This document shows, piece after piece, positions 1-10,405 of a stretch of DNA of 63,040 nt. Each line of letters begins with the position of its first letter. The stretch's first letter is position 1. The DNA lies in assembly GCA_004145795.1 (NCBI GenBank), contig SEIO01000017.1, positions 1 through 63,040 of the forward strand. The letters run 5' to 3'. This stretch comes from Lentibacillus lipolyticus. Lineage in GTDB: Bacteria; Bacillota; Bacilli; Bacillales; Amphibacillaceae. The notes beneath the pieces were generated by a model. It had not been told where the DNA came from. It saw nothing but the letters and a program-made list of their open reading frames with translations, and did no database searches. A program made the translations under genes and the position numbers.

Positions 1-127
1 CTCACCCGTCCGCCGCTCGTTCCACAGGCGCACACCCCGAAGGGTGTTTGCCTGCTTCCCGCGCTCGACTTGCATGTATTAGGCACGCCGCCAGCGTTCG
101 TCCTGAGCCAAGATCAAACTCTCCAAA
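1..127 (-). rRNA. 16S ribosomal RNA, 5' end (partial)
   Basis: Read on the minus strand this begins with the conserved GAGAGTTTGAT start of bacterial 16S rRNA and continues through GACGAACGCTGGCGGCGTGC and ACATGCAAGTCGAGCG. It then runs into the first variable region and off the left edge at GGCGGACGGGTGAG. The universal GATCCTGGCTCAG reads GATCTTGGCTCAG here. The GAGCGCGGGAAGC variable stretch resembles halophilic Bacillaceae such as Virgibacillus or Lentibacillus (family knowledge). It lies downstream of lysS in the same direction, as rrn genes do in B. subtilis. The exact mature 5' end is approximate. Confidence 0.97.
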
Positions 128-275
128 AAAGTTTGCGATAAAACCGACACCGATCGGTTTTATTCACCATCTTAGCTTGCAAATTGACATCGAAGGGCTG
201 GCGTTATTGCCAGATGCTAAAACATCCGACATCCAACCTTTGACATCTATTTTTGTCATACTGGCTGTTTTGTTC

Positions 276-291
276 AGTTTTCAAAGAGCGA
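276..291 (-). promoter_or_regulatory. rRNA leader boxA-like antitermination site
   Basis: On the minus strand the leader carries CGCTCTTTGAAAACTGAAC about 150 bases upstream of the 16S start. It resembles the conserved boxA-type element (GCTCTTTgaAAACT) of Firmicute rRNA leaders, where Nus factors assemble. Position and similarity support it; function is inferred. Confidence 0.6.
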
Positions 292-313
292 ACCTTTTTG
301 AGTCAACTTTTTC

Positions 314-342
314 ATTATAACTGATAACCGATTTGATGTCAA
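314..342 (-). promoter_or_regulatory. rRNA operon promoter, proximal (P2)
   Basis: The minus strand has TTGACA (337-342), a 17-base spacer and TATAAT (314-319). This is a perfect SigA consensus just upstream of the boxA leader and the 16S gene. With the second promoter about 85 bases upstream it forms the tandem arrangement typical of Bacillus rrn operons. Confidence 0.9.
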
Positions 343-398
343 TGATTATTTTTAATTGATTTCGTTTCGGTTTGTTTCGCTGAAAAAGCGACTTTGTT

Positions 399-427
399 AA
401 TATATCATTTTCCAAAACCAAAGTCAA
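399..427 (-). promoter_or_regulatory. rRNA operon promoter, distal (P1)
   Basis: The minus strand has TTGACT (422-427), a 17-base spacer and TATATT (399-404). It lies upstream of the proximal promoter in the same direction, so rRNA transcription probably starts from two sites. Confidence 0.82.
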
Positions 428-747
428 TACTTTTTTTAATTTCTTTTATTGCTTTCGTTTTTCGGCTGCATCTCTTTGCGACATTTAATAATGTACCATG
501 TTTGCTTCACGGAATCAATAGTGAATCGTTAAAAAATAACTGGTTTTTATATCCAATTGCCTGACCCAGGTCTTCCTCCTCTATAATCCGGCATAAAACC
601 ACAAGGAGGACGGGCTTTGTACCAGCCTCACAAGCACCTGCTCCACCATATACCGATAGCATATCCATTCATTATCATGTGTTTAAAGTACAGGGCTTTT
701 TCAAGCCCCGCACTGTATTTATCATTGTTACATTATTTATTGTTACA
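428..747. other. intergenic region between lysS and the rRNA promoters
   Basis: About 320 bases with no convincing gene. On the minus strand a weak hairpin (GGGCTT-GAAA-AAGCCC, about 689-706) follows lysS by some 40 bases and may be its terminator, though no clear T-run follows. A small palindrome, GACCTGGGTC, sits near 564-573. The open frames are short and unlike anything I recognise. Confidence 0.5.
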
Positions 748-2268
<1,521 letters not shown>

Positions 2269-2304
2269 TCAATCCTATTTAAATTTCTACTATCATAGTA
2301 TAAA

Positions 2305-2345
2305 AGAAAACCAGCCGACTTTCATCTGCGGGGTTCTAAAGCACC
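2305..2345 (-). terminator. hairpin after the folate cluster / dusB remnant
   Basis: On the minus strand AACC-CCG, an 11-base loop, CGG-CT-GGTT and then TTCTTTT form a short stem with a two-base bulge. It falls inside the tail of the dusB remnant and could end the upstream operon before lysS. The stem is weak. Confidence 0.4.
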
Positions 2346-2399
2346 TTTACGGGGCAAAACAACACGATTAGCGTTCATGATATCACCAATTGCAAACAT
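2322..2399 (-). pseudogene. dusB: remnant of dusB (yacF), tRNA-dihydrouridine synthase N-terminus
   Basis: A 25-codon frame opens three bases after the yazB stop. It begins MFAIGDIMNANRVVLP, which matches the start of Bacillus DusB (MFKIGDIQLKNRVVLAPMAG, from memory). It then diverges immediately into RKGALEPRR and a stop. In B. subtilis yacF/dusB is a gene of about 330 codons at exactly this point between yazB and lysS. Here the FMN-binding barrel and everything after it are gone, and lysS begins about 90 bases later. I read this as a deletion stub. The 16-codon match is short, but position, spacing and phase all agree. Confidence 0.78.
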
Positions 2400-2401
2400 G
2401 G

Positions 2402-2623
2402 CTAATCATCCTCTTCCCTATTGGTGTTTATCAGTTCTTGCCTGGATATATGCAGGTGGCCAGCTATTTGATCCAATTGTTCTTTTGAGGGTTCTGCCTG
2501 TCCTCGTTCCAATTTGCCAAGTGCGATAACAGGAAGTTCCATTTCCTGGGCCAGCTCTACCTGTGTATACCCTTTTAGTTTACGAAACGCTTTTATTCTT
2601 CTGCCAATCCTCTCTCTGTCCAT
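2402..2623 (-). CDS. yazB: small XRE-family helix-turn-helix protein (YazB-like)
   Basis: A 73-residue protein made almost entirely of one Cro/C1-type HTH: RIKAFRKLKGYTQVELAQEM forms helices 1-2, and LGKLERGQAEPSKEQLDQIA forms the recognition helix and after. The tail is acidic (NREEDD). It sits at the end of the folate operon, with its start overlapping the folK 3' end by 31 bases, so translational coupling is likely. B. subtilis has yazB at the same place. The DNA target and role are unknown to me; DNA binding is inferred from the fold. Confidence 0.85.
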   Translation of the reverse strand: MDRERIGRRIKAFRKLKGYTQVELAQEMELPVIALGKLERGQAEPSKEQLDQIAGHLHISRQELINTNREEDD

Positions 2624-3105
2624 CGTGTTACATCCTTTATGTCGCTTTCTGAGAGTGCATCTATATAATCGGAAATTGATTTGTGCGCTGGGGGCAATGT
2701 CAATGCAGGCGCAATTTCACCCAGCGGGATAAGTACAAATGCCCGTTCATGCATACGCGGATGCGGAAGGGTCAATTGTTCTGTTTGTCTATTTTCTTGA
2801 TTATAAATCAAAATGTCAAGGTCGAGTGTACGGGGGCCGAACCGGAAATCACGCTCCCTGCCTAGCTGCTTTTCAATTTGTTGGCAGACATCCAACAATG
2901 CTAGCGAAGAAAGCGAGGTCTCTGCCTCCAGCACCATATTCAAAAAATCAGCCTGTTCCGTATACCCAACAGGGGCTGTCTGATAAATGGATGATGACTT
3001 TATGACCGTCAAACGGGGGTCGTTGTCCAATAAATGCACCGCTCGCTCCAGGTAGTATCCCCTCGGTTCTATATTTGACCCTAATGCAAGATATACTTTA
3101 TTCAT
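2593..3105 (-). CDS. folK: 6-hydroxymethyl-7,8-dihydropterin pyrophosphokinase
   Basis: Transfers pyrophosphate from ATP to hydroxymethyl-dihydropterin, the step before dihydropteroate synthase in folate synthesis. The 170-residue product begins MNKVYLALGSNIEPRG and carries the HPPK signature FGPRTLDLDILIY at about residues 89-101, followed by LPHPRMHERAFVLIPL. Its ATG overlaps the folB stop as ATGA, and it overlaps the following yazB. Length matches the family (about 165). Confidence 0.96.
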   Translation of the reverse strand: MNKVYLALGSNIEPRGYYLERAVHLLDNDPRLTVIKSSSIYQTAPVGYTEQADFLNMVLEAETSLSSLALLDVCQQIEKQLGRERDFRFGPRTLDLDILIYNQENRQTEQLTLPHPRMHERAFVLIPLGEIAPALTLPPAHKSISDYIDALSESDIKDVTRWTERGLAEE

Positions 3106-3467
3106 TCGTTTCGCTCCCTAAAAATTTCTGCTGCAACTGAGCGGTAATGCCCTGGTATCGGCGGATCTGGCTTAATAATACGGATACGGCACGCCTCCAG
3201 TATTGGAAATGATTGGAATAAACGTTCAGAAACAGCTTCTGCGAGTGCCTCTAGCAAGTTCATTGGCTTACCTTCCATGATTTCTCTTACCACTTCATAA
3301 GCCTCACCGTAATCAATAGAATCATTCATATCATCTGATTGGCCGGGCCCCTTAAGACTAAATTGAAGCTCCGCATCAACGTAAAATCGCTGCCCAAGCT
3401 TTTTCTCTTCTTGAAAAAGGCCATGATAGCCGTAAAACGCCATCCCGTTCAGTAAAATTTTATCCAT
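3102..3467 (-). CDS. folB: dihydroneopterin aldolase
   Basis: Cleaves 7,8-dihydroneopterin to hydroxymethyl-dihydropterin and glycolaldehyde. The 121-residue product starts MDKILLNGMAFYGYHGLFQEE, with the family's FYGYHG-x-x-x-EE motif. It ends with the RIIKPDPPIPGHYRSVAAE segment typical of FolB. The start at 3467 is chosen over an in-frame ATG at 3500 because GGAG lies nine bases before it and it matches the family N-terminus. It overlaps the folP stop and is followed by folK with a four-base overlap. Confidence 0.96.
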   Translation of the reverse strand: MDKILLNGMAFYGYHGLFQEEKKLGQRFYVDAELQFSLKGPGQSDDMNDSIDYGEAYEVVREIMEGKPMNLLEALAEAVSERLFQSFPILEACRIRIIKPDPPIPGHYRSVAAEIFRERNE

Positions 3468-4287
3468 TGGTTTCGACTCCTTGTTTAAAAAGCATGGCAT
3501 CCATCATCTTGGCTAACTCCACGTGTAATGGTACATTGTGAACGCGAACAATCTGCGCCCCCTTCGCAATCCCCAAACAGGTAGTTGCCCCTGTACCATT
3601 GTCCCGTTCCGGTGCAGGCAGGTCCAAAATCTTGCCAATGAACGATTTACGCGATGTACCAAGCAGCAACGGATAACCAAGATCGGCAAATGCCTCCAGC
3701 TGGTTCATGACGACCAAATTATCGTGAGACGTTTTCGCAAAGCCCACACCGGGATCAAGAATGATGTTTTCTGGAGTGACGCCAGCTTCACGAGCGATAT
3801 CAATGCTTTCTTGTAAATCCCGTTTCATATCATCAATAAGCGACGTGTAATTCATGTCCGTGCGGTTGTGCATCAAAATAATTGGTGCATTATAGTCCGC
3901 TGCCACCTGCGCAATAGCAGGCTCTCTTTTGGCACCCCAGACGTCGTTGATCATATCCGCTCCTGCCTCCAATGCTTGGCGGGCAGTTTCCGCCTTATAC
4001 GTGTCAATGGAGATCGGGATTGTTACATGTTCCCTTACAGCACGAATCATTGGAATGACCCGCTGCAGTTCTTCTTCCTGCGACACCGGCTCGTGATCGG
4101 GACGAGTTGATTCTCCACCAATATCAATGATATCCGCTCCCTGATTTTCCATCAAAACAGCCTGTTCTATAGCTTGGTCAGTTGTGGTGTAATTTCCTCC
4201 ATCGGAAAAGGAATCAGGGGTTACATTTAATATACCCATAACATGGGTGCGTTGAGACAAATCATATGTATTTGTTTGCAGCTTCAT
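3460..4287 (-). CDS. folP: dihydropteroate synthase
   Basis: Condenses p-aminobenzoate with hydroxymethyl-dihydropterin pyrophosphate; this is the sulfonamide target. The protein is a TIM barrel of 275 residues. Visible signatures are MGILNVTPDSFSDGG near the N-terminus, DIGGESTRP in loop 2, NDVWGAK, LMHNR, DPGVGFAKT, LGTSRKSFIG, and RVHNV near the end. The start at 4287 has AAGG seven bases upstream; the ATG at 4308 has no ribosome site. In B. subtilis pabB, pabA and pabC precede this gene, but here the region up to cysK is only 164 bases and holds none of them. Confidence 0.97.
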   Translation of the reverse strand: MKLQTNTYDLSQRTHVMGILNVTPDSFSDGGNYTTTDQAIEQAVLMENQGADIIDIGGESTRPDHEPVSQEEELQRVIPMIRAVREHVTIPISIDTYKAETARQALEAGADMINDVWGAKREPAIAQVAADYNAPIILMHNRTDMNYTSLIDDMKRDLQESIDIAREAGVTPENIILDPGVGFAKTSHDNLVVMNQLEAFADLGYPLLLGTSRKSFIGKILDLPAPERDNGTGATTCLGIAKGAQIVRVHNVPLHVELAKMMDAMLFKQGVETNG

Positions 4288-4404
4288 CCTGTAACCTTCT
4301 TTCATCAATCAGATTATCCATTACTATCCTATCACAGCCTAAAAAAAAGCGGAACCGGGCATCAGCTTCCTTACAATTTATTTTTCCTTTCAAAATCATG
4401 CTCA

Positions 4405-4440
4405 AACAAAAAACCGGCACCATAAACGGCGCCGGTTAAA
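4405..4440 (-). terminator. terminator of cysK
   Basis: On the minus strand AACCGGCGCC-loop-GGTGCCGGTT is followed by a T-run, 12 bases after the cysK stop. It is a strong Rho-independent terminator separating cysK from the folate genes. Confidence 0.92.
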
Positions 4441-4451
4441 AATCATGTCCA

Positions 4452-5375
4452 TTAGTCATCGTATTGATACAGTGGAGTGGACAAGTAGCGTTCCCCATTA
4501 TCCGGGATGATGGCAAGCACTTTTTTGCCTTTACCAAGTTTTTTGGCTACCCTTTTAGCAGCGGCAACGGCTGCACCTGATGAAATACCACCAAGTATAC
4601 CCTCTAGTCTGGCAACTTCACGTGATGTTTCAAATGATTCATCGTTCGAAATACGTATCACTTCATCGTAAATGGATGTGTCCAGCGTTTCCGGCACAAA
4701 GCCTGCGCCAAGTCCCTGGATTTTATGCGGGCCTGGTGCATCCCCGGATAATACAGCCGAATCGTCCGGCTCGACTGCATAAATTTCAATTCCATCAAAA
4801 TGCTCCTTTAGCACCTTCCCAGCACCGGTCACAGTGCCACCAGTTCCAATTCCGGAGACAAATGCATCCAGACCATCGCTCATTTGTTTGACGATTTCAT
4901 TTCCTGTTGTACGCGCATGTACTTCCGGGTTTGCCTCATTGCTGAATTGCTGCGGCATGAAATACCCATGTTCTTTCTGGAGTTCCTCTGCCTTTTTTAT
5001 GGCACCTTTCATCGCATCCGCACCAGGGGTCAGCACAAGTTCGGCACCATAAGCTCGCAGCAGGTTGCGGCGCTCCTGGCTCATCGTATCAGGCATAACC
5101 AGTACAGCTTTATATCCTTTGGCCGCGGCCACCATCGCCAGTCCAATTCCAGTATTCCCACTGGTCGGTTCGATGATAGTGTCTCCCTCTTTAAGTTCCC
5201 CATTTTTCTCAGCTGCCTCAATCATAGACAAGGCAATCCGGTCCTTCACCGAGCTGCCAGGGTTCATGAATTCCAGTTTTAAATAAACAGCGGCACTGTC
5301 ATCATCAACAGAACGATTTAACTTCACAATAGGCGTTTCCCCAATCAGACCTGCAATATTATCAGCGACTCTCAT
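4452..5375 (-). CDS. cysK: cysteine synthase A (O-acetylserine sulfhydrylase)
   Basis: Makes L-cysteine from O-acetylserine and sulfide using PLP. The 307-residue product shows the PLP lysine in [14 protein letters not shown] (about residues 36-49), the substrate loop [12 protein letters not shown], and the phosphate-binding [12 protein letters not shown]. The start at 5375 has AGGAGG seven bases upstream; the in-frame ATG at 5396 would include that site. It has its own promoter and terminator. Family knowledge makes CymR the likely repressor: a TTGGAATT half-site lies in the leader just before the ribosome site. Confidence 0.97.
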   Translation of the reverse strand: MRVADNIAGLIGETPIVKLNRSVDDDSAAVYLKLEFMNPGSSVKDRIALSMIEAAEKNGELKEGDTIIEPTSGNTGIGLAMVAAAKGYKAVLVMPDTMSQERRNLLRAYGAELVLTPGADAMKGAIKKAEELQKEHGYFMPQQFSNEANPEVHARTTGNEIVKQMSDGLDAFVSGIGTGGTVTGAGKVLKEHFDGIEIYAVEPDDSAVLSGDAPGPHKIQGLGAGFVPETLDTSIYDEVIRISNDESFETSREVARLEGILGGISSGAAVAAAKRVAKKLGKGKKVLAIIPDNGERYLSTPLYQYDD

Positions 5376-5421
5376 GTGGATCCCTCCTAATTCCAAGTAA
5401 TTTTATAGGATTTGTGTATAT

Positions 5422-5450
5422 ACTATATGCTTTAGCCATGAAAATGTCAA
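5422..5450 (-). promoter_or_regulatory. SigA promoter of cysK
   Basis: The minus strand has TTGACA (5445-5450), 17 bases and TATAGT (5422-5427), about 45 bases before the cysK start codon. The TTGGAATT between this promoter and the ribosome site resembles half of the CymR operator known from B. subtilis, which is suggestive only. Confidence 0.85.
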
Positions 5451-5462
5451 TAAAAACACTGA

Positions 5463-6359
5463 CTAGTTTTCGTACACCCATTCAACTTCCATTTCTCTCC
5501 ATAGGGATGTGGCTGATAATGATTGTTCTAGTTCATCCATCGCCAGTTCCCGTTTTACATACGGCTTCATTTCTTCATATGTAAAATGGATTGCAGGTAA
5601 CTTTCGATGAAGAAAAACGATTGCTACCCCATCACTCCGCCTGATTGGTTCACTGTATGTTCGCTCCTCCATACCTGCTGCAGCCGTCACATAAACGTCA
5701 GGCACGAACTGGCTTGAATTAACAAAAAAACCTAAGTATCCGCCGTCTTGTTTTGTATCTTCATCAATGGAATAGTTCCGCGCAAGCTCTCTAAACTCCG
5801 CCCCATTTTCAAGCTTTTTTTGCACCTGTTCAGCTGTTTTCATGTCAGGTGTAACGATATGAGACAGTTGTATGGATGCCTGAAAATCATATTGATTCTG
5901 ATACTTCCGGTAGTATGTTCGAACTCGGTTCTCCGGTATATGTACATTATCGGTGAGGAGTGCCTCCAGCCGATAACGAAATTGAATGTCCTTGCGCCAC
6001 TGTTTTTCTTTTTGCTGGGTTGTTTCTTCTGTCATCACACCTTGTGTCGTGGTCAAGAGCGCAATTTCCCGGGCAATGACCTTTTCACTCACATGAATGT
6101 CACGTTCTTCAGCCAGCTGCCGCACTACCTCCTTATCAATCATCGTTTGCAGCTGTTGTTTCCCGTGTTCTTCCCTAAGCGAGGCTATCCATTCATCATA
6201 GGAAATTTCTTTTTCGCCAATGATAGCTGCTGGCTCTGACTGATCAATAGCTGTACCACTGTTAATCCTGATTTGTTTCTGCTGACTCCAAATCAGGAGT
6301 GTTGTAATATTTGTGACAAGCAGTACGGCTACTATTCCCCAAAGAAGTTTCCTGTTCAT
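5463..6359 (-). CDS. yacD: membrane-anchored parvulin-type peptidyl-prolyl isomerase (YacD-like)
   Basis: A 298-residue protein with one N-terminal membrane anchor (LLWGIVAVLLVTNITTLLIW, about residues 4-23) and no lipobox, so it is not a PrsA-type lipoprotein. A SurA/PrsA-like N-domain follows. Then comes a parvulin domain: LSHIVTPDMKTAEQVQKKLENGAEFRELARNYSIDEDTKQDGGYLGFF at about residues 164-211. The extracytoplasmic domain probably helps fold or check exported proteins. It lies between hslO and cysK as B. subtilis yacD does, with AAAGGAG six bases before its ATG. The substrate is unknown. Confidence 0.9.
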   Translation of the reverse strand: MNRKLLWGIVAVLLVTNITTLLIWSQQKQIRINSGTAIDQSEPAAIIGEKEISYDEWIASLREEHGKQQLQTMIDKEVVRQLAEERDIHVSEKVIAREIALLTTTQGVMTEETTQQKEKQWRKDIQFRYRLEALLTDNVHIPENRVRTYYRKYQNQYDFQASIQLSHIVTPDMKTAEQVQKKLENGAEFRELARNYSIDEDTKQDGGYLGFFVNSSQFVPDVYVTAAAGMEERTYSEPIRRSDGVAIVFLHRKLPAIHFTYEEMKPYVKRELAMDELEQSLSATSLWREMEVEWVYEN

Positions 6360-6377
6360 GGGTAACTCCTTTCCGCT

Positions 6378-7256
6378 TTACGCCTGGGCTGTCTCTTTTA
6401 GCTCGCTCAATTCTTCTTCCGTAAACTGGTAAACTTCATTGCAAAAATGACATGTTGCTTCTGCACCGTGGTCTTCGTCTATCATATTTTGAATTTCTTC
6501 TTTGCCTAACCCAATCAGCGCCTGTTCCAGCCGTTCTCTCGAGCACTTGCATTGAAAGCGTACTGGCAAACGGCCATGAATCGCCACTTCATCATCCTGA
6601 AAAAGACGCTCCAGTATTCCTTCCGGTGTCACACCTTCTCGTATTAATTGGGATATTGGAGACATTGCCCCAATTTTTTCTTCAACACGTGCAATCACCG
6701 CATCATCCGCACCAGGCATCACCTGAACAATGAAACCGCCGGACGCCAGGATACTGTGGTCTGGATTAACGAGTACGCCGGCACCAACTGATGACGGGAT
6801 TTGCTCCGAATTAGCGAAATAATACGTGAAGTCATCGCCAATCTCGCCTGATACAATTGGCACATGGCCAGTAAAGTAATCCTTCAGTCCTAAGTCCTTC
6901 ACAACACTTATATTGCCTTCACCTACAGCACGTGCAACATCCAGTTTCCCCTTATCATTCAGGTCAAAATCCACATGCGGATTCGTTACATAGCCGCGCA
7001 CATCCCCTGTTGCATCGCTATCAGCAATTATAGCACCAATTGGTCCATTGCCTTCCACTTTGATGGTCAGCGTATCATCACCTTTTAACATGGCACCCAT
7101 CATGGCACTGATTGTAATCGTACGACCGAGTGCTGCTGATGCGGTTGCCCAAGTGTCCTGTCTGACTTGTGCTTCTTTTACTGTATTAGTCGAGCTGATA
7201 GCATACGCACGTATCATTCCATTATACGCCGTTGATTTCACTAAGTAATCTTTCAT
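6378..7256 (-). CDS. hslO: redox-regulated molecular chaperone Hsp33
   Basis: A holdase activated by oxidation. The 292-residue product has the C-terminal zinc switch: CKC at about residue 237 and CHFC at about 269, the canonical CxC...CxxC spacing. The N-terminal body contains the family's [23 protein letters not shown] and [10 protein letters not shown]. It follows coaX with a 38-base gap and precedes yacD, the order seen in Bacillus, so the three are probably cotranscribed. Confidence 0.97.
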   Translation of the reverse strand: MKDYLVKSTAYNGMIRAYAISSTNTVKEAQVRQDTWATASAALGRTITISAMMGAMLKGDDTLTIKVEGNGPIGAIIADSDATGDVRGYVTNPHVDFDLNDKGKLDVARAVGEGNISVVKDLGLKDYFTGHVPIVSGEIGDDFTYYFANSEQIPSSVGAGVLVNPDHSILASGGFIVQVMPGADDAVIARVEEKIGAMSPISQLIREGVTPEGILERLFQDDEVAIHGRLPVRFQCKCSRERLEQALIGLGKEEIQNMIDEDHGAEATCHFCNEVYQFTEEELSELKETAQA

Positions 7257-7294
7257 TCGATGTTCAACTCCTTTTATGCCAAAACCCTATACTT

Positions 7295-8071
7295 TTAACG
7301 TGAATGCTGGTTGCTGGAATATAGCTTATACAGACCCTTCAGCGTCAAATGTTTATCCGCATGATCAACCGTTTCGGATTTGTTGGCGATTAACGGGGCA
7401 AGTCCGCCGGTTGCAATGACAGAAGGGGTTGTTCCCATTTCCTTTTTCATCCTGTTTACAATCCCATCAACCTGCGCGACATACCCATAGAAAACGCCGG
7501 ACTCCATCGCTTCAACGGTTGAACGCCCTATTACATTTTCAGGTGCCTGAATCTCAATCTTTGGGAGCTTGGATGCCTTTTGGTACAAAGCCTCCAGTGA
7601 AATCTGAACTCCCGGTGCAATCAAGCCGCCGTGGTAGGCTCCATCGCTGTTAATACAGCAGTAAGTTGTAGCAGTTCCGAAGTCAATAATGATTAACGGA
7701 GCGCCATACTCCTCAATCGCACCGACCGCATTGACAATACGGTCAGCCCCAATTTCTTGGGGATTAGGATACGTCATTTTCAAAAATTGCCGGGCTGATG
7801 CACTGCTGATAATCATTGGTTCTATGTGAAAATACTTTGTACACATTTTTTCCAATGCAAACATAATCGGCGGAACGACAGAAGATATGGCAATCCCGCT
7901 GATATCCGACAATGCAATATTCTCATGTCCTAACAATGATTTCATCAGTATCGCATATTCATCTTCTGTTTTATGGCGATCAGTTTTGATACGCCATTCA
8001 TGAATCAGTGTATCCCCATCAAATACACCGAGCACGGTATTTGTATTACCAGCGTCAAGCACAAATAACAT
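7295..8071 (-). CDS. coaX: type III pantothenate kinase
   Basis: Phosphorylates pantothenate in the first step of coenzyme A synthesis. It is an ASKHA-fold enzyme of 258 residues. Motifs: [14 protein letters not shown] at the N-terminus (phosphate 1), [21 protein letters not shown] and [11 protein letters not shown] (phosphate 2 region), and ATGGLAPLI. The start ATG is followed directly by [11 protein letters not shown], as in the family. It is the first gene of a probable coaX-hslO-yacD unit with a promoter at 8112-8139. Confidence 0.97.
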   Translation of the reverse strand: MLFVLDAGNTNTVLGVFDGDTLIHEWRIKTDRHKTEDEYAILMKSLLGHENIALSDISGIAISSVVPPIMFALEKMCTKYFHIEPMIISSASARQFLKMTYPNPQEIGADRIVNAVGAIEEYGAPLIIIDFGTATTYCCINSDGAYHGGLIAPGVQISLEALYQKASKLPKIEIQAPENVIGRSTVEAMESGVFYGYVAQVDGIVNRMKKEMGTTPSVIATGGLAPLIANKSETVDHADKHLTLKGLYKLYSSNQHSR

Positions 8072-8111
8072 TTACGACCAAACCTTCCTATAGACCTTTT
8101 TCTATCTTTTT

Positions 8112-8139
8112 ACTATATCATAAATCTATACTGTGTCAT
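8112..8139 (-). promoter_or_regulatory. SigA promoter of coaX
   Basis: The minus strand has ATGACA (8134-8139), a 16-base spacer and TATAGT (8112-8117), about 40 bases before the coaX start. Confidence 0.65.
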
Positions 8140-8196
8140 GAAGGAAAGTTGTTTTCTTGTCAATGCAAACGAAATTCACTTTGTTTCGTAAATAAA

Positions 8197-8226
8197 GACA
8201 GCCTCTCATAAGGGTGAGAGGCTGTC
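8197..8226 (-). terminator. terminator of ftsH
   Basis: GACAGCCTCTC and GAGAGGCTGTC form an 11-bp perfect stem with a short loop, starting seven bases after the ftsH stop and followed on the minus strand by TTTATTT. The T-run on the plus strand is longer, but no plus-strand gene precedes it. Confidence 0.85.
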
Positions 8227-8233
8227 TCGTTTT

Positions 8234-10249
8234 TTATTGCTTTTTATCGTCTTCGTCGGCTGAGGTGTCATCATTATCGTTCACATTTTCTTCATCTTCA
8301 TGCTTTTCCTGGTGCTTTTCTTCAGCCTTCTGTTTCGCTTCCTCATACGACTCCGGCGTCGGTTCATCATCATCTTTGGAATGGATGTTCACTTTAACAT
8401 CCGAATTTTTTTCTTCGTTCTTTATAGGTTCCGGCAAAACGCCGTCATTTAACAGTGATTTAATCTGTCGTTTGTCCAGTGTTTCCACTTCTAGTAATGT
8501 CTGTGCCATCAGTTCTAGCTTATCTTTATGTTCTGTAAGAATGGATTTGGCACGATCATAGCAGTAATTAATAAAGTTTTGCATCTCTTGATCAATTTCA
8601 TAGGCAATGGTATCACTGTAATTCTGATCGTTCTGGATGTCCCGGCCGAGGAACACTTCCCCGCCGCCGCTTGTAAACTGCAGCGGTCCGATTTTGTCAC
8701 TCATGCCATACTCGGTAATCATTTTACGTACAATGTTGGTTGCCTGCTGAAAGTCATTATGGGCTCCTGTACTCACTTCACCAAACATGATTTCTTCCGC
8801 TACACGTCCACCTAACAAACCGGTGACTTTATCGAATAACTCCGGTTTCGTGATGAAGGATCGATCTTCTTTCGGCAGCATAACGGCATAGCCGCCTGCC
8901 TGACCGCGCGGGATAATGGTTACTTTATGGACTTCATCGGCATTTTCAAGTACCATCCCAATAATCGTATGTCCACTTTCATGATGGGCAACAATATCGC
9001 GTTCTTTTTTCGAAATAACCTTGCTTTTCTTGGCAGGTCCGACAATAACCCGATCAATTGCCTCATCAATGTCGTCCATATCAATTTTTTCCTTATCGAA
9101 GCGAGCTGCAACAAGTGCTGCTTCATTCAGCAAGTTCTCCAAGTCGGCACCTGAGAATCCAGGTGTTCGCATCGCAACTGTCCTGAGTTCAACCGTGTCA
9201 TCCAACGGCTTTTCTTTCGCATGTACCGCTAATACTTCTTCACGGCCTTTCACGTCAGGACGGTTAACGGTAATTTGACGGTCAAAACGTCCTGGTCTTA
9301 AAAGGGCCGGGTCAAGAATATCCGGACGGTTGGTTGCAGCGATAATGATGATACCTTCATTCACACCGAAGCCGTCCATTTCAACAAGAAGCTGGTTAAG
9401 TGTCTGCTCTCGTTCGTCATGGCCGCCACCGAGTCCTGCACCGCGTTGGCGTCCAACAGCATCGATTTCATCAATAAATACGATACATGGTGCATTTTTC
9501 TTCGCATTTTCAAACAAGTCACGTACACGGGAAGCACCGACACCAACAAACATCTCCACAAAGTCTGAACCACTAATGGAAAAGAATGGTGTTCCAGCTT
9601 CCCCGGCAACTGCGCGAGCAAGCAATGTTTTACCCGTTCCAGGAGGGCCTACGAGCAATACCCCTTTTGGAATACGGGCACCGACACTTGAGAATTTGCG
9701 AGGATCTTTCAGAAAGTCAACCACTTCGACAAGCTCCTGCTTCTCTTCGTCTGCACCGGCTACATCCTTAAAACGGACTTTTTTCTTATCGTCGCTGACC
9801 ATTTTAGCTTTGCTTTTGCCAAAGTTCATGACACGGCCGCCACCGCCGCCTTGTGCCTGACTAAGGATAAAGAAGAAAAACAGACCTAATATAAGAAACG
9901 GAATAATTGTTGTTAAAAAGGTTACCCAGCCGCTTGGCTGCTCTTCTTCCTTTGTCATGAGCGTACTTTGCTCTAAAGCCTGGTCATAAATTTGTGATAT
10001 GACATCTGTATTCTCCGGAACTTGTGTAACAAATTGTCCATCCTCACCTGAAGTACCGGTAATACGCATGATTCCATTTGATGGTTGCATCGTCATTTCT
10101 TCGATTTCACCATTATTTAATGCATTCATGAATTTTTGTACATTAATTTCTTCTCTTTGCTCATTTGGTCCATTAAATACTCCTATGACGCCAATGACGA
10201 CTAAGAATATTAATAAGTAAAAGATGACATTACGAAATATCCGGTTCAT
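8234..10249 (-). CDS. ftsH: ATP-dependent membrane zinc metalloprotease FtsH
   Basis: Degrades misfolded membrane proteins and selected cytoplasmic regulators. The 671-residue product has two membrane spans (about 5-25 and 108-128). An AAA+ domain follows with Walker A GPPGTGKT, Walker B IVFIDEID and the second region of homology [12 protein letters not shown]. The M41 protease site is HESGH. The C-terminal 60 residues are extremely acidic (many D/E, few hydrophobics), which fits a halophilic proteome. The start has GGAGGAGG nearby. It lies downstream of hpt, as in Bacillus, with its own promoter-like site. Confidence 0.98.
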   Translation of the reverse strand: MNRIFRNVIFYLLIFLVVIGVIGVFNGPNEQREEINVQKFMNALNNGEIEEMTMQPSNGIMRITGTSGEDGQFVTQVPENTDVISQIYDQALEQSTLMTKEEEQPSGWVTFLTTIIPFLILGLFFFFILSQAQGGGGGRVMNFGKSKAKMVSDDKKKVRFKDVAGADEEKQELVEVVDFLKDPRKFSSVGARIPKGVLLVGPPGTGKTLLARAVAGEAGTPFFSISGSDFVEMFVGVGASRVRDLFENAKKNAPCIVFIDEIDAVGRQRGAGLGGGHDEREQTLNQLLVEMDGFGVNEGIIIIAATNRPDILDPALLRPGRFDRQITVNRPDVKGREEVLAVHAKEKPLDDTVELRTVAMRTPGFSGADLENLLNEAALVAARFDKEKIDMDDIDEAIDRVIVGPAKKSKVISKKERDIVAHHESGHTIIGMVLENADEVHKVTIIPRGQAGGYAVMLPKEDRSFITKPELFDKVTGLLGGRVAEEIMFGEVSTGAHNDFQQATNIVRKMITEYGMSDKIGPLQFTSGGGEVFLGRDIQNDQNYSDTIAYEIDQEMQNFINYCYDRAKSILTEHKDKLELMAQTLLEVETLDKRQIKSLLNDGVLPEPIKNEEKNSDVKVNIHSKDDDEPTPESYEEAKQKAEEKHQEKHEDEENVNDNDDTSADEDDKKQ

Positions 10250-10284
10250 TCCTTACCTCCTCCCAAGCGGGAAAACTACAACCA

Positions 10285-10314
10285 ATAGTACCATATAAAA
10301 AAGTGCCTGCACAA
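10285..10314 (-). promoter_or_regulatory. probable promoter of ftsH
   Basis: The minus strand has TTGTGC (10309-10314), 18 bases and TACTAT (10285-10290) preceded by TGG, giving an extended -10. It is about 35 bases before the ftsH start. The -35 is weak. Confidence 0.5.
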
Positions 10315-10405
10315 CTAATTTCACTTATTTCACAGGGGGCCAATTTCTTTCCGCTTTCCCGTTCTTATTAGACATTCTATGCTTTTCCATCAACATCCAC
10401 CACTA

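Noticed and set aside
5748-6239. 163-codon plus-strand frame opposite yacD
   Set aside because: It is antisense to a well-supported protein gene and its composition (many C, H, F, L) is typical of shadow frames.
9330-9860. 176-codon plus-strand open frame opposite ftsH
   Set aside because: It is the antisense of the conserved AAA+ domain, has no ribosome site and shows no recognisable protein pattern.
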